Source of the DNA: Lates calcarifer
Taxonomy: Eukaryota; Chordata; Actinopteri; Centropomidae
Reading direction: 5' to 3'
NCBI RefSeq assembly: GCF_001640805.2
Contig: NC_066844.1
Span: 13,206,543-13,270,542, forward strand
Length of the DNA: 64,000 bases
This document shows positions 48,410 to 62,360 of this stretch, one piece after another. The first letter of the stretch is position 1; every line of letters begins with the position of its first letter. The notes under the pieces are model-generated. The model ran no database searches. It was not told the DNA's origin and was given only the letters and a program-made list of their open reading frames with translations. A program made the position numbers and the translations under genes.

Positions 48410-48816
48410 TAAAGTACATATATAAAATATGTTCTTGCAAAACTGACAGCAAAATTTCAGTGAATATACAGTATATGTGTCAGTATTGAAATTCAGTCTA
48501 TTCCAGTCTTCTTACAACCACAGCTCCTCAAAAGTTTCTGTAACTGCACCAAAAATAGCATAACATGTCAATGTAGTTTTCTCAATATTTGAGTTGATCA
48601 CATGAAAATAATCATTAGATGTATAAAGTACATATATAAAATATGTTCTTGCAAAACTGACAGCAAAATTTCAGTGAATATACAGTATATGTGTCAGTAT
48701 TGAAATTCAGTCTATTCCAGTCTTCTTACAACCACAGCTCCTCAAAAGTTTCTGTAACTGCACCAAAAATAGCATAACATGTCAATGTAGTTTTCTCAAT
48801 ATTTGAGTTGATCACA
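48388..48816. repeat. Exact tandem duplication, unit 214 bp, two copies
   Basis: The sequence from 48388 to 48601 is repeated at 48602-48815 with no difference that I can see over the whole unit. The left breakpoint lies in the end of the hAT-like repeat (atgaaaataatcattagatg), and the second copy ends at gttgatcac before unique sequence. Only very short homology exists at the junction. It is either a recent duplication or an assembly duplication. Confidence 0.92.
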
Positions 48817-49844
48817 GCATGAATCTCACAAGGGAACAGAATGGAAATGGGAAACAGTGGCACAGTCCTAAAACCATCAGCTTAATGAAAGTGTTGACAG
48901 TTTTCACCAGATTTACCCTCCATTGTGTAGACCACAGTTTAAAACTCTGCATTTAAAAAGTTGTAAATCTCTCTCTTTGGTTTCTGCTGCAGACAAGCCA
49001 GAAATCTCGAAGACTTTTCTTACTCATCTCAGCAGTACTGACTCTATAGACAGTAAAATACTTCACTGTAGAAGTTTGATCAAATAAACTAACAGTACTT
49101 TAGTATTAGGCCCATATAGAGGTCATTTATTCCACTTAGAGCTGATAGATAGGGGCATTATGGCAAACATAAAAACTAAATGGGCACTGGTGATTGAGGG
49201 AATGCTCCATGTAGGGAAATCAATTAAGTGGAAAAACAGGCTGCCAAGCCACAGTGGTAGACTTAAGAATAAATCACAAGATGCTGACAGGCATGCAGCT
49301 TTGTTTGTGGAATTTTTATTGTTACATTTTATAGGAAACTTAGTTTGTGTATAATTTTAGTTGAACAATGTGTACAGTTGAACCTCCTCTGACACATCAA
49401 CTGGATTCTCGTGAGTCTGTTTTATGACCACTGCCAACATCGTGATGATAGGCGGAGGGACTTTCCTGTTTTATTACACAGATTCCATCTCTGACTTCTT
49501 GTTGGCAGCAGATATTTGTTGCTATGGAAATGGCTATAGGCTGACAGTGATTTAAACATGGTTTGTGTGGCACTGTGTGATCCAACATTGGTCCGTCAGC
49601 AGATTATAGGCTATAGATTTCGCTCATCAATCAAAATGCCTGAGTATGCTTGTCTTCCTCTCATATGGAACCATTACAGTTGTTGCTCCAGTGAGATGAT
49701 AAAGTGGACTTCATTTCTTTTCCCACCGCTCTGCATGACTTTAATCTCAGCTTGCTAATCATGTACAGTAGGTTCCACTCTTGTTTTCTTTTTGTAGTGA
49801 CATCACCAGGCAAACAGAAAAGTTCACGAAATCTGAGGAGAATC

Positions 49845-50036
49845 TGTTTTTTGGGGGGCTTTTTTGCCTTTATTTGATAGGATAGTGAAGAGAGACAGGA
49901 AGTGGGGGGAGAGAGTAGGGGAGTGATATGCAGTAAGGGTCCAGCCAGATCTGGAGTTGAACCAGGGACTCACTGCTTAGAGTGCTAAGGCCAATGTGGT
50001 ACACGCCCTAACCATCTGGCTATCGGGTCGCCCCAA
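49845..50036 (-). repeat. tRNA-like SINE, minus strand
   Basis: Read on the minus strand, the head 'ggggcgacccgatagccaga', 'tggttagggcg' (A-box-like) and 'ctggttcaactcc' (B-box-like) precede a purine/pyrimidine-biased body with 'tcctgtctctcttcactatc' and 'aaataaaggc'. This matches a common teleost SINE from memory. The copy is near complete at the tRNA-like end and ends in a T/C-rich or A/G-rich tail at about 49845-49860. Confidence 0.72.
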
Positions 50037-53000
50037 AATCTAAGGTTTTCACCCTTTTTTTAATGCTTCTCTAACACTGTCAGGATAATAAACAGGAGTC
50101 CAGGGTCAGAGCTGATGACTTTAGCATTAATACTACCTGCATACTTGCATTAAGGTGCTTTACATTCTCAGTGATGTGAGAGCAACGTGCCTCAGGTTGC
50201 TGCTTTCGCTGTAGAGCAGGCAGTGACTGTGTGTGATGGATGTGGTGCGGCGAGGTATGCGGTGCGTTCAGCAGTCTAGTGCTCTCAATCTCAGCTTAAT
50301 GCAAATGAATCCAACAAGCACAGTGTGTTTGGCTGACGAAACTCAGATCAGCTGTCAGCTTTGCCATTTTGAATTGAATTTGAATAAAGGTGTAGCTGTT
50401 GCATTGCCTATTTATTACCGCAAATAATTTCAGAAGTATGTGTGAATGGACTGTTCAGGTGGAGTATGTGTAGGCTACTATGTGTCATAAGAATAATACA
50501 GCTTACACAGTGATAATTCCATCAATGCATCTCCAAACTTTAAATTGTGTGTGTTTAATTATGTACAGTCCATCCATTGTGTGTGTGTTTCCCCACGTAT
50601 TCTCACTGTATTGACAGATCATGATACCAATTTTCTGTTGTTCCAAACTACATACAACATTTGCTCAAATTTGAGTAAAATTTTCAAAAAAACAAACTTC
50701 AAATTTGCTCAGTCACTTCAGCATTCACCACACTGCTTGGTTTCTCCCTGCATATGAAGGAAAACAACATGACTTTTCCTAAGTGTATCGCTCCCTCACA
50801 TCTAAAGTGCCTGTCTGACCTTCAAAACAAGTGTGAAACTGTTCTGAAGCAAACCTAATCAGGCTCTACACACTGCAGCAGCACTGAGGCCATGGCCAAT
50901 ACTGCTGCCAGCAGATGTTAGATTTCATTTTGTAAGGCTCCATTAGGACTTAACAGATGCAAAACACACAGAGTTGACATCACCGTACATAATTGTCCCT
51001 CCTGTACATGACAGATGTTCAGTAATATCTGAGCTAATTGGACCACATGAACACCCATTTCTTGAGAGAAACTATTGCACATGTGCCTTAACTGGACATA
51101 TTTATGAACAGTAGTCCTGCGGTGTAAAATTGATGCGAACACCTGCTCTGCTTAAGCTTTAACATGGTGATCGTCCCCTCTCTGTATGGTAAATAGTGTC
51201 AGCTGCCAGTAGTTTGCTGGTGAGGTACAACAGGCCTGTGGTTGGACTGACAGAGCTAAAAATTGGAAGCCTGGTGTCCCTTATCAAAATGTTTTCTTCA
51301 CTTTGCTGACTAATCCTGATGGCACAACCTGCTGTATCATCGCCAATACTCCCACCCAACCTCTCTTGAGATCTAGAAGATCTAGAGCTCCCCTCCATTC
51401 AGCAGCCAGCTAGTGGAACTGGTGGCCACAGCCACCGCCGCCTTTTCTCATGCTAATGTGTGCAAATAGAAAACACTGTTCATAAGCGTGGTGCTCCGTC
51501 TGTTACGCTGCTTTGCGTCGGCCTTTTCTCTTGTTCCCTTGAGAGAGATGTTCCCTTTCAAGTGTTACCTCTCTGTCTCATTCAAGACTTCCTCTTCCCT
51601 TTTGACAAACAGCCTGGAGGAATGGCCGGAGCTGGCTCATTGAGCAAGCTTTTCAGGGACAGGGAGAAAAAGGGAGAGAGATGTTCTGCAGGCGCCTCCC
51701 ACACAGACATTCCCTACTCGTGCCTTATGTGTTTTTTTTTCTCCCTACCCTCTGAGGATGAGTTATTCTATAGTGGGAAGTAAAGTGTTCTCTCTCCCAA
51801 TACTCCTTTCTCAGAGAATATGCAGGTGCTTTCCTTACAAGTGCAACACTTCCCAGTCTTCTAATTCCACCTGTATATATGCAGTGATATATGCCATCTG
51901 CTCTGTGCCATTGAGCAACCAGAAAAAAATCATGCTTTAGCTTTTCCCATCACTGAATATTTGTGAATATACTTGAAAGAAGCTACTGTAATTTTGAATC
52001 ACATTATTCAGAGCTCACCTGTGAATTGGTGTTTAGTTTTGTGGTGAAAATTCTTAATACTTTGCTGTATTTCAGCATGAGCTTGCAGTTCTGTTAAACA
52101 GTTTTATTAAAAGCATATGTTTAATAACTTGTTTCTTCTGTTCACGCTAATCCACTGTGCATTTTGTCCTCCCTTTAAAATGATACACCTTGTACCTGGG
52201 GTTGAATAGGTTGTATCCACAAATTCCTGTAGATTATGACATATGATAGTGCTTAGGCAGAGAAAATAACTGGCAGGCTCAGGAGAAGGCCAGGACCACC
52301 GGCTGAGAGCACAGAGTCCTGTGCCAAGGTCAACGCCAAGGTGTCAATAAAGATACCTTTACTCCCTGCTAACAGAGGGGTGCTTTGATTAGAACCTCAG
52401 CAAGAATATGTAGCATTTAATCAGAGAGGTATACCAGCAGCGGACGCACAGTGGCGGCCATTTTGTCTGCATCTTTGGAGCAAGATCCAAGCAGATTTTT
52501 TCCCCTTCTTCCACTCTGTATTCCAGCAGAGCGCTTGGCCAAATGCGTGATTGATATGTGCAGGTGGTAAAGGATATCCCCATGAGTAAGAGTTCCCAGC
52601 TAACTTGAAAGAGAATTTTTTTCCCTCCTTGCCATCTTATGAAAACAGTAGTCTTAAAGCAAAGAGACAGAGCAAGCCAGGAAAAAAAAAGTGTAAAAAA
52701 AAAAAAAGAAGTGTAATTTAACGTCTAATGTCTCTAACGTCATGCCTATCCTGGCTGGACAATAGGCCTTTGTAAGTCCATTGTAGGCTCTTTTTTTTAC
52801 GCTCATAACACCATAAGCCCAGCTGCCTTGGGCTTACTCTTAAACACAGGGAAATTAAGCCTTTTGTCACCACAGTTTCCACATTCCCTTCTTCTGTGAC
52901 AGTTTACCTTGAAAATAAATGGAAGGAGGATGTGAGTGCCAAGGGAGAAGATGGAAAATTGTTGCAGGGTAAGGCAGGGAGCCTTTTCTTTTGCAGTGTG

Positions 53001-56000
53001 CTGACGTGTTCCGGGTGATGTGTGCATCAAGTCCACATGAGCTAAGAAGAATTTTTGAGACTCTGGAAATGAAGAACTGGGATTCAATCATATACCTGGC
53101 ACAATGATGAAATTTTAAGCTCTAGGTACAATTCCAAAGGAAGACAGAATTTGGTTGTGTCAGTTTCCTTGATATAATTTTCTCTGCAGAAGGCCTTTTC
53201 TGTATCTGTGTCTGTTGGACTAGGGTTAGCGTTAAGCCACCTAAACCCCTCTTGCATTCTGGATTTCTGCTCTGTTTCACTTTACTAAGCACAAGGTCAC
53301 CACCATCTCTCAGACACGACATAGATTCACACCAGATATCTATTTCTCCTTTGTTTTCATATCGTATGGCATCATCTAGCCTTATTCTGCCAGAACACGC
53401 ACACTTGGTGATAACAGAACAAAAACAAAAACAACATGGAAAATATGAGAGCTCAGGAATCCAACCACCTGAAGCAGGACTGATGTAGATAAAGGAGAAT
53501 TTGTGCCACAAAAAGGGGGAAACGGCAACGCTCTGTTTGGCTTTGGAATCCGTGGGTCGACATCATTCTTTGATTTATATCCCAAAATGTCTCCTTTTTT
53601 TGTATCAATACCCAGAGTCAGAATATGAATTTCATTATTTTTCCTTTGCCATCATTAAAGCAGAAATACTTGCAGTCTTTCTTAGAGAGAGGGAGAGAGA
53701 CAGTGAAAGAACAAGGCTGATTTTAACACTGTGGCCTCCATGCTCTCTAGCCATGCTATATCAGGCCAACAGCTGCTGTCTCTCAGCAAAGGCATGCTGA
53801 CTGCCGGGGCTTGGTTTCCACACACACATACACACACACCGGATCTTACACAAGGCCCTTTATTTTTGGGCTTATGACTTAGAAAAAAACACACAACCCC
53901 AGCTCTATGTTGGATTTTATTAGCAGAAGAAATAATAACATTTATTCATGTCTGAAATGAAACCTTCGGTGTCTGCATAAGCTATAGTGTTTGCTGTGTC
54001 ACACAGCCACTGTCTTAGCCTGGAGTCAAAGATTTGAACAAGGTATCACAGGTAAAGGGTTTGTGTTGTGCTTCGCTACTCAAATTCCTTGAATCAGAGT
54101 CAGAGAAATGTAAGCCCTCTCCCAGCTGTCCCTTGGCACATCTAGACAAGGCCTTTATCTGATTTTTGGAGAGTTTGACTTGGTGCTGTTTGAACAGCAC
54201 GGCTGCTGCTCAGTCTGTCCCAACATCCTTAAACAACATGAGACGAATGCCGCTGCGGCAACCACCCAGGACAAACTCCCTACATCTGTAGGTTCAGATC
54301 TACAGACTTTTTCTGTCAACATTTTTCTGGCTTCTTTTTTTCTGTATGTCACAACTTGCCTCCACCTTTTTAAAAGCTACCAAATTTGATGGTTGCAATA
54401 ATATTTTCAAACATTATCACCATGTGTTAAACTTGCTGTGATAATAAGAACCACATGTCTGACTGGATTCTATACATAAAGGTAAAGGTTAAGCAAAATG
54501 AAAGCTTCTATGTCTCATCTGGACCTCCTCCCAGTCCCTTACCTCCAAGTAGCCGGCTTGCTCCTGCAGACAAACCGCAACCGCAGCGTGTAATACTGAC
54601 ATACTCGCTGTTCCCCCACCTCCCAGAAAAGCATTTTTCCTCCTGCAAGAAACATTTCCACTTCCAGGACTCACATAATTCAAACAATAATTAGGAAATG
54701 TTCACGGCACCAGCTAGCCCCTAAGTTCACGTTTCAGGTAGGGGTTAGAGGGAGAAGTGGTTCCAGACTGTTAATGTCTGTCACAGCAGAGTCAGAACCC
54801 TGTGATTATTTTGGTGCAAAAGGGCCAAATAAACCTGGTGTGGGTCACGACCTCACTGATGTGAACCAAATGTGCTTTGCTTTGCGACCTTTGTTGAAAG
54901 ACTAACCTCGCTGAGTGGCACAATGTGAGCGACAATAGACACCACCATCACTGTCTCTTGAGCTCTGCTCAGGCAGAACATTCCAACAGTGAAAAAGGGG
55001 GCCACTCACAAGCCCAGTTTTATCTGCACTTAAGTTTATTTACACAACATCATTTGTCAACGAGTCATCAGGCAGATTTTTAGACAAATACACAAATCCT
55101 TACTTGAGCCGAACCTTTTGAAGGCTCCTTCAAAATGTGTCTAGACAAATGACTTTCTCATCGATCACTATCCATTTGCAAGTGTTAAATAAGTGGATTT
55201 GCTTTTCATCTCCTCTGCAGCTGCATTAAAATTGTGGACATCAGCATGTGCATTACATGTCCATTCAAGTGGGCAAACACGGTTCATTATCATGGGATTT
55301 CTTTGAAGCGAAAGTGATTCATCAAGTGGTGAAAGTCAACACTTTCAAACATGTTCAAAGCCCAAACGACTCAGTTGAACATGCTATGGCCATCTCTCTG
55401 CTTTTCTACCATAGAACAATTTACATGGCCCTCCAAATCCAGTCAATATTTATGTAAGCATGTACATTAGGGGCTGGCTGACACTGCTCTGATCAGACGT
55501 CTCTTTCATCTATGACCTTCCTCTGACTCGACTCACAGAAGCATCTAACCAGACCAGGGCTAATCAGATGTCAGGCTGGGTGTTCTCCAGGTATTTGAGC
55601 ACGGTTTCATACATGGGGGCCGAGGCTTTTGCACGCCCTCCCCCCGCGGCTTACCTATCCGACTACCCTCGACTTTTCACTTCAGTCTGACACATCGCAG
55701 TGACAGAAGTTAAATTCCTTTCAGTGTTCAGCAACTAATAGGGAACGAAGGATGGGACAGGAATGGGAGGATGGGGGCAGGATCGAAGAGTTCATATCCA
55801 CTGAGAACACTTAATTCTACACAGATCCTTTGCAGCGTATTTCTGTGGGGGCATAAAATGCTTCTAAATCAATTATTCAACAGGATCATGTGCTGCCTCA
55901 CATATGATGGCTGTTAGCAATATTTTTTGGCAGTGAAAACTAACTTTACTTCTTTTTTTGTACTCCTGTAACTGTAACAATCCATTTATGTGACCATAAC

Positions 56001-56512
56001 GTCTCTAAGAATAGCTAAGACATGGCTATGCTGGGTTGAAAAAACAAATCTTCACCTTTTTGTGTTGAGAAAAGCATGCCAACACTATGAGGTCAAGGGC
56101 TATAAAAGGGCCACCACTGGTACTGGCATGGCAAGGGCTACCTAGACGATCTCACAGAAAGCTCATATTCTGGAGCTCAATGTTTACAGACTCGACAAAG
56201 GGATTAACTTTTCTCTTACAAGCACTTGAAATGTTTTCTCAGATGTTTTTGCACTCATTTGTCTTGCAGTAAAAACACAAAATCACCGTCATTCATGAAT
56301 TGCTGCTGCGGTTATGCGTCTCTGTCCTGTTTGAGCCTCTCTCTCCGCTGTGTTTTGCAGCCCATGAATTAAATTACATGATGCAGAAACTCTAGGGGGC
56401 CAGACTGGAGACTCCACTCACTCAGCAGTGTGAGGCGCGGTGAAATAACTCCTCTGGTTTGCCTTTTCCAAGAGCATTTTCTCTGCCATTGTGCTGAAAT
56501 GACAAGTAGCTG

Positions 56513-56514
<2 letters not shown>

Positions 56515-56550
<36 letters not shown>
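56515..56550. repeat. (CT)18 microsatellite
   Basis: Uninterrupted CT dinucleotides. The glutamate/arginine-repeat open frame on the minus strand is a by-product of this tract. Confidence 0.95.
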
Positions 56551-56553
<3 letters not shown>

Positions 56554-59500
56554 CCTTCAGTGTCTCTTTCACTGTTTGCTCAGATGGTTCTCTCCTCATC
56601 TTGAGCACACATTTATTCTCTTATTTCTCCGAAGCTCTGATTAATCAAGTATGACTCTCCAAGGAAAAAATGCAACTCGGTGGTTTTGATGCTTCGTCTC
56701 TTGTCGGTGTGTCCAAATATGGAATGTTTGGAGCTAAATATTAAGTCTGGACTTCGGGGGGAAAAGTGGATGTCATCCTGTTGGAGAGTCTACCGTGAAT
56801 GGTGTCATTGTAATGTCTTACATTCAACCTGATCGTGTGACTCATTCAGAATAAACTCAGAAGACAAAGTAAAACCAAACCAGTACCAGAGTTTTAGTTT
56901 GACAGACACATGACATGGAAGTTAAAAAGTACATCATTACCTTGGTAATGAAGTGCAGTGTAGTGTGATTTTTCCCAGCATGTGTCTGTGGGCTAGCTCC
57001 TCAGGACTCTTCATAAAATTCACTGTTTTACATATTGAGGGGAAAGAAAATCCAACTTTCATGTGCCAAAGAGAGAGTTCATCTGGGGAGAAGCACCATT
57101 CAGCTGCATATCATTTACATCACTTAGACAGGAATTACGGTAATCTTCAACTTGCATCACCTGGTTGCAGTGTCACCCAGCCTTCCCTGTTGTCGTGTCT
57201 CCCGAGGAGACTGCTACACGGGCTTTCACAGCTGACTGAGCTGTTTGTCCAGCTCCTACACAGAGTAAAAGTCAACACGGGGAGTAAGAACTGCACTCCC
57301 CCTCATCACAAGAGCAAGAATCATCCAGCTGGAACCAGAGGAGGAACGCACAAACCACAAACACATGATTCACTTTAGTCAATTTGCCTGTTCCTTCAAC
57401 AAAGCCGTTTATACCGCCTCGAAAATATATCGCCTTTGTGCTGTTCATTCCACAGCTCAATCTATAAATGGTAAACAAGAACATCTTAAAGGAGAAGCCC
57501 TAGGCCCTGACAAAGGAGTGAGTCAGGTGAGATGTCAGGAGGAAGTGATCAAGAACACTTGAAACTCAGGAGGACAAAACTGAAGATCCAGCAGCACCTG
57601 AGATGAATTACAAATCATTCAGAGTTGAATGAATGATAAGAACACAAACCTCTCTCTTCCTCTTGGGCACATACCAATTATAGCCTGAACTGTTTAGCCA
57701 TAAGGCATGGACTGTGTGTATATAAAATCAAGTTTTCACTTTAGTGCCAAGTAAAGAAAAACATTTTAGCATGTCAAGCTGAATTACTTATTTGTCCACA
57801 TCTTAACCTGGAGGTAGTGCAGTATGGAAATAATGTGGCAAGGCATGCTGGAGGAATGCATCATTTAGATATTTGGGTTTATGAAACTATAAAGAAGCCT
57901 GTGTGCATGGCTCAGGGTTTTTAGGATTTGTTAATTTATAACAATCACAACATGCTGAGGGCTGCATGGAAAACTGCAATATCAATACTTTTTGCATGTG
58001 CATATTTTTCCTGATCTGAAAAATCTGAGAAAATGCCATTTGCAGATTGTTAACATCCTCCTTGTTAACACATTTAAAGTTTTTGATGAAGGAAAAAGGG
58101 AAATAAAGTGAGATCTTACGACTCACATGGGTTGCAGAGTGCTGGCTCAAGATGAAGGCTGTTTGACAGGAAGAACAGGAACAGGTTTTTTGAGGTGCAA
58201 CATTTCAGCTGTGAAAGGCTTGTGCTAAATGGGCAAGTTGCACACTGATTAGCAAGTGTGACATTACTGTCTTGTCAAGGCTGTACAAAGATTGTTCTGA
58301 GGCACTGAAAGGAGCTTTGTATAACGTAAATCAAGAAGGGACAAAGGAGGAGGACGATGTATGTCTGGTCACCGTAAAGAATGGCTTGAGAAAACATTCC
58401 TGTACAGTTTCCCATGTGGAGCACAGAAAAAAGGCTACAGAACTATATTGGCGAAAGAAAATATGAAAGAGACAAAGACGGGAATGGAATTAAAACAGGA
58501 TCTCCCTATTCCTGCTGGTTAATTCAAAAGCTGCTGTGCCTGGAGGCTGACTGCTGGCTCCCTGTCTGCTGTATTGCTCTAAGGGGCAGATCCCTCCGGT
58601 TCTGCTTATCTAAGCACATCCAGTCTGGTCCAGTTTTTGACCCACTGCTCACTTTCAGCCCCGATGTTTCCTTCTTTGAGCTGGATGTGTGGTCCATTAT
58701 GAGTGCGGTAAAAGGCTGGCAGCACAGGGACCACCAAGGTGAAGGAAAAAGACTAGTGGCCTCTATCAGCAGGGAAGGCCAGTGAGGCCAGCACCAGAAA
58801 CCAAATGTCATAATTTATGATAAGTATCTGCTTTGAAAAGTGAATGACCATTAATAACAGTTATGCTCTGAATAATTAAATGTACCCGATGGAGTTTTCC
58901 TCTTCTTTTAGTCAGCAGTTCTCACCAGTATATATACATCATATTTATACTTAACCACTTAACATGTCTTGGGCAGATCAGACAAATCCTATTGCTCAAA
59001 CCACCTCCCAGGGGCCCACTCTGATTTGTATGTAGCCCAGGACAACGAAGGCACATGCAGTTAGATTAGTGAACATGCTAATGGAGATGTACACTTGGCA
59101 AAGTGTAACAGTAAGTCTATTAAACTGAAATATAAATTGTCCTTTAGTGTGTATTTTTGAGGTCTAAGAAACATATTGAATGTATGTCCATCCTCATAAC
59201 AAGTTTGCAAAGCCAATTTTTGTAATACTTTGATGCATTTTTTTTTTACATCCAACTTGCAGTCCCACCCCCCTGCTTTTTTGTTGGCACTTTGCTACAG
59301 CCATATAGGTTGAAACTGAGGGATGTCATGTAGCCCCCTTTTCATATGACAGACATGGCTGATCTTTGGGGTAAAAGCCCTTTTCATCTCCCATTACATG
59401 GATGATTTGATGTGCAGACCCCAGCTAGGAACTGATGGGAGGATTCCAGCTGAGGTAATTTCAGACTCAACTATACATTTTGCATTTTCAGGTGGTCACA

Positions 59501-60832
59501 ACTTGCAGTCGATTGGAAAGGAGGGGCTGATTTCTCTTTTGAAAGGATTTCAGGTAACACCCCGTGTGGCCAAATACGACATAGGGTTCCATTAAGCTGC
59601 ACTACAGGTGTAAGAAAAATCATTAAATAAACCCATCTCATTATAAATCAGATTTAGGTCTTATCCCTTCCGATGGAAACATGTAGATAAGTTATGGCAT
59701 ATCATGTTTAATTCCTAAGCCTGAAGCCATCTTTGATTTCCATGATAATGTCCATGCTTGTACTGTACATTCTGGTGATTACTGCATCTTATCATGTCAG
59801 CAGTGAACTTGGCAAGGTTACTCTCTGTGCTTTATGACAGATCTGCAGCCATATTCATTTTCTTCCAGCTCACATGCTGACTCATCGAGCCTCCACGGCT
59901 CTGGATGGGAGCAGCTGAGAGGCTCACATGTCACAAACACATTATTAATGTGTACGAGTAGAACAAGACTAGGATTGCCAATAGAGTTCTCAGTTATCAC
60001 TATGTCCATATCCCTGATGTATCAGTTGGATCTCTTTATAGTTTTTGAGTAATGAGCCTGAGAATAATGGATGGTTTGGGGAAAAACGTCATGTTCAGTT
60101 GCCTATGCAAACAACAGTTTTCAAACTAGATAAGCTGAAATGTCTTCATATTTCATCAGTTTGATGTCAGTGGTTCTTGTTAAGTTCATGTGATATCAGG
60201 ATCTGGAATTTCATTTTTTGGAAAAGAAACACCTTGGCATGAAGTAAAAGGAATTTAATTTTTACAAGATTCTTTAAAGAAATCTGTCCTCAGAACTGTG
60301 TCCCATTTTTCACTCCTAATTTTATTTACTAGTTTGCCTCTCGCTGCCTTTCAGAGCATTTTAGCACGGTAACAAGCCAAGTGGTTTGGTTGTATAAACA
60401 GCTGCACACAAAACGCAGTTTTGAAATAATTGCAGTTTTGGACTGATGCTTTGCCAGTGAGGTAATTTAACTCAAAATTGTGTCTTATCTCACTTCATTT
60501 TTCGGAATTGCTCACATAATAAAAGAATAATCAAAGAAAATTGGGGTTGTTAGTAGCTGCAGACTGTGTGTGCTCCCCCCAAATCAAGTCATCAGTCCCT
60601 GGCTCATATTGATGGCAGTGATGACACAAGCCCATATGACACCATACCAGCCTCTGATATGCTTTTTGTCCATAGAACAAGAGAGTGTCATTCCACACAT
60701 TCCTGAGCGGAGCCTCTGTTCTCTCAGGATGACCTTCAACTTATCTCTCCATCAGAGCATGTCTGGGAGAGAGAGGAGTAGTAGGACAAGAGAGGGGGGT
60801 AGGGGTGAGGGGTACAATTACACGCACGCACA

Positions 60833-60834
<2 letters not shown>

Positions 60835-60862
<28 letters not shown>
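60835..60862. repeat. (CA)14 microsatellite
   Basis: Uninterrupted CA dinucleotides, with interrupted CA/CG words on the left side (cacgcacgcacatg). Confidence 0.95.
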
Positions 60863-60863
<1 letters not shown>

Positions 60864-62127
60864 GCACACTCTTACACAAAACTGGTCTAGCTTGTTGGTG
60901 AGCAAAGAAAACCCACAGATCTGGCTCACAATGTTATTCTGCTAGATTCTTTTTTTGTGTCTGAGTCTCTAACTGTAAGGAATTAAATCTTCTTTGTGTG
61001 TGGTTTGTGTCAGTGTGTGTTCTTGGGTTTTCATCTTTGCTGGAGCCAGTTAAAGCATTAGACCTTCGGAGTCAGGAAGTTTTGTGAAGTGAAGTCATTT
61101 TGGACGGTTCCCACTTCCCACTGCAAGGTTCTATTTTAGGACTCAGTCTTGGGTTTAGGGCTTTATTTACATTAAAACGTGTGCCATAGAATAGGGAATT
61201 AGTTATATTAGTTATTATTGTGTTCCAGCAAACGTTTCCGCGATCGTTGACGTTAACATCAACCCAGACAGGCAAGCTCTCACGTCATGATGTAATATTA
61301 AGGTCCTAAAATGGTTAAGGTGGCTCCTGTGGATGACTGTCTCAACTTTCATTTTGGCCTCTCTGGTCGCTCCAGGCTTCCCACACAGGAAGTTGACTTG
61401 AGAACTTGGTAATGCTTGCCAAGGTTGTCTTCACAGTAATATCAGTCCCACTCTAGCAGAAGAGGGTCCTGACAGTTACCGCATGTACTATTGTAGATCA
61501 GGTCCTGGTGGTTTCTGCCGCTCTGCGCACTCACGCACACGTCCGACTGAATAGGAAACAGTCCTGGTGTCCTCGCTCCAACCTCTCAACTTCAGGCTTC
61601 CATGTTCATACTCAAAATATCTTTGCTTTATTAAGTCATTCCAGGCCCGTAAGATCCAAGAACAGTACTAAATCTGTCACTCGTCCATAATGTAGGCCAA
61701 GAAAGCATTGAGGTTTGTTGCTAGAATATTACCTCTTGTCATCGTAATGGAAGCATTTTTGAAGGAGTGAATCAAAGTGGGGAGACTGCTGCTGGCCTCA
61801 GCTATGTGCAGCTTGACTCACCAATCTGATTTGGTAACTGTTTTTCTGTTTGTTGTAATCTGCTATCACATATTCATTGCTTTTACTGTGTGCTTGACTA
61901 GATATTACAACAAGATTTACTGTTCCCAGATTATCTCTGCCCAACCAGAACAAAAGAGTAAAAACATTTGGACAAATAGACTGTAAAAATGCATCAGAAA
62001 ACCATTTTCTTACCAACTTACTAAATCACAAGCACAGAGTCAAACTACTCTTTTGAACTGGGCTTTTGTATGATTTTTGGCTGCACTAGTGTTGTGGCTA
62101 TAGCGATGGTCAGACAGTCCCCCACTG

Positions 62128-62360
62128 TGGTCCAGAATATTTCAATCTTTATTGAATGGGTTGTCATGACATTTTGTGAAGACATTCATGGTTCCCAATC
62201 CTACTGACTTTGGCACTCCCCTAACGTTCCATCTAGAGCCACCAGCAGGTCAACGTTTTTGCTTAACCAGTGAAATGTCTCAATGTCATGGTTCCCAGAG
62301 GATGTATCCTTGACTTTTCCTCTAGTGCCACAATGAGTTTGACATTTGTGGGTTCGGAGA
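62128..62360 (-). repeat. Degenerate interspersed repeat ('TTGAATGGGTTGTCATGACATTTTG')
   Basis: 'gtccagaatatttcaatctt', 'gggttgtcatgacattttgt', 'gacattcatggttcccaatc' and 'cctactgactttggcactcc' follow the same teleost repeat as the fragments at 10430-10560 and 16330-16365, here in the opposite orientation. A second partial unit begins at about 62287 with 'catggttcccagaggatg' and 'tgacttttcctctagtgcca', suggesting an internal duplication or a nested copy. Confidence 0.6.

Larger units (their letters stand above)
50037..62127 (+). other. pdzrn3: pdzrn3 intron 3, middle part, no exon found
   Basis: Open frames up to about 140 residues occur on both strands but overlap, lack introns or splice sites in register, and show no domain I recognise. 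The stretch holds a (CT)n repeat and a (CA)n repeat listed separately, and A runs at about 52683-52706. I searched by eye for the 'VNG' opening of exon 4 and found no acceptor followed by it. Confidence 0.5.

Noticed and set aside
50436..50470. 'gtgaatgga' word checked as the 'VNG' start of exon 4
   Set aside because: The following codons do not match the PDZ1 end (DLS.ATH) and no polypyrimidine-AG acceptor precedes it.
56953..57378. 141-residue open frame in intron 3
   Set aside because: There is no recognisable domain and it is contradicted by overlapping frames. The composition is not protein-like, with many His, Ser and Cys scattered along it.
58414..58785. 123-residue open frame in intron 3
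   Set aside because: It overlaps a minus-strand frame of similar size and has no domain or splice signal in register. It is chance reading in a slightly GC-richer stretch.
59398..59595. Open frame checked as a possible pdzrn3 exon 4
   Set aside because: The translation does not contain VNG or the following PDZ1 sequence, and no acceptor is placed before a matching segment.
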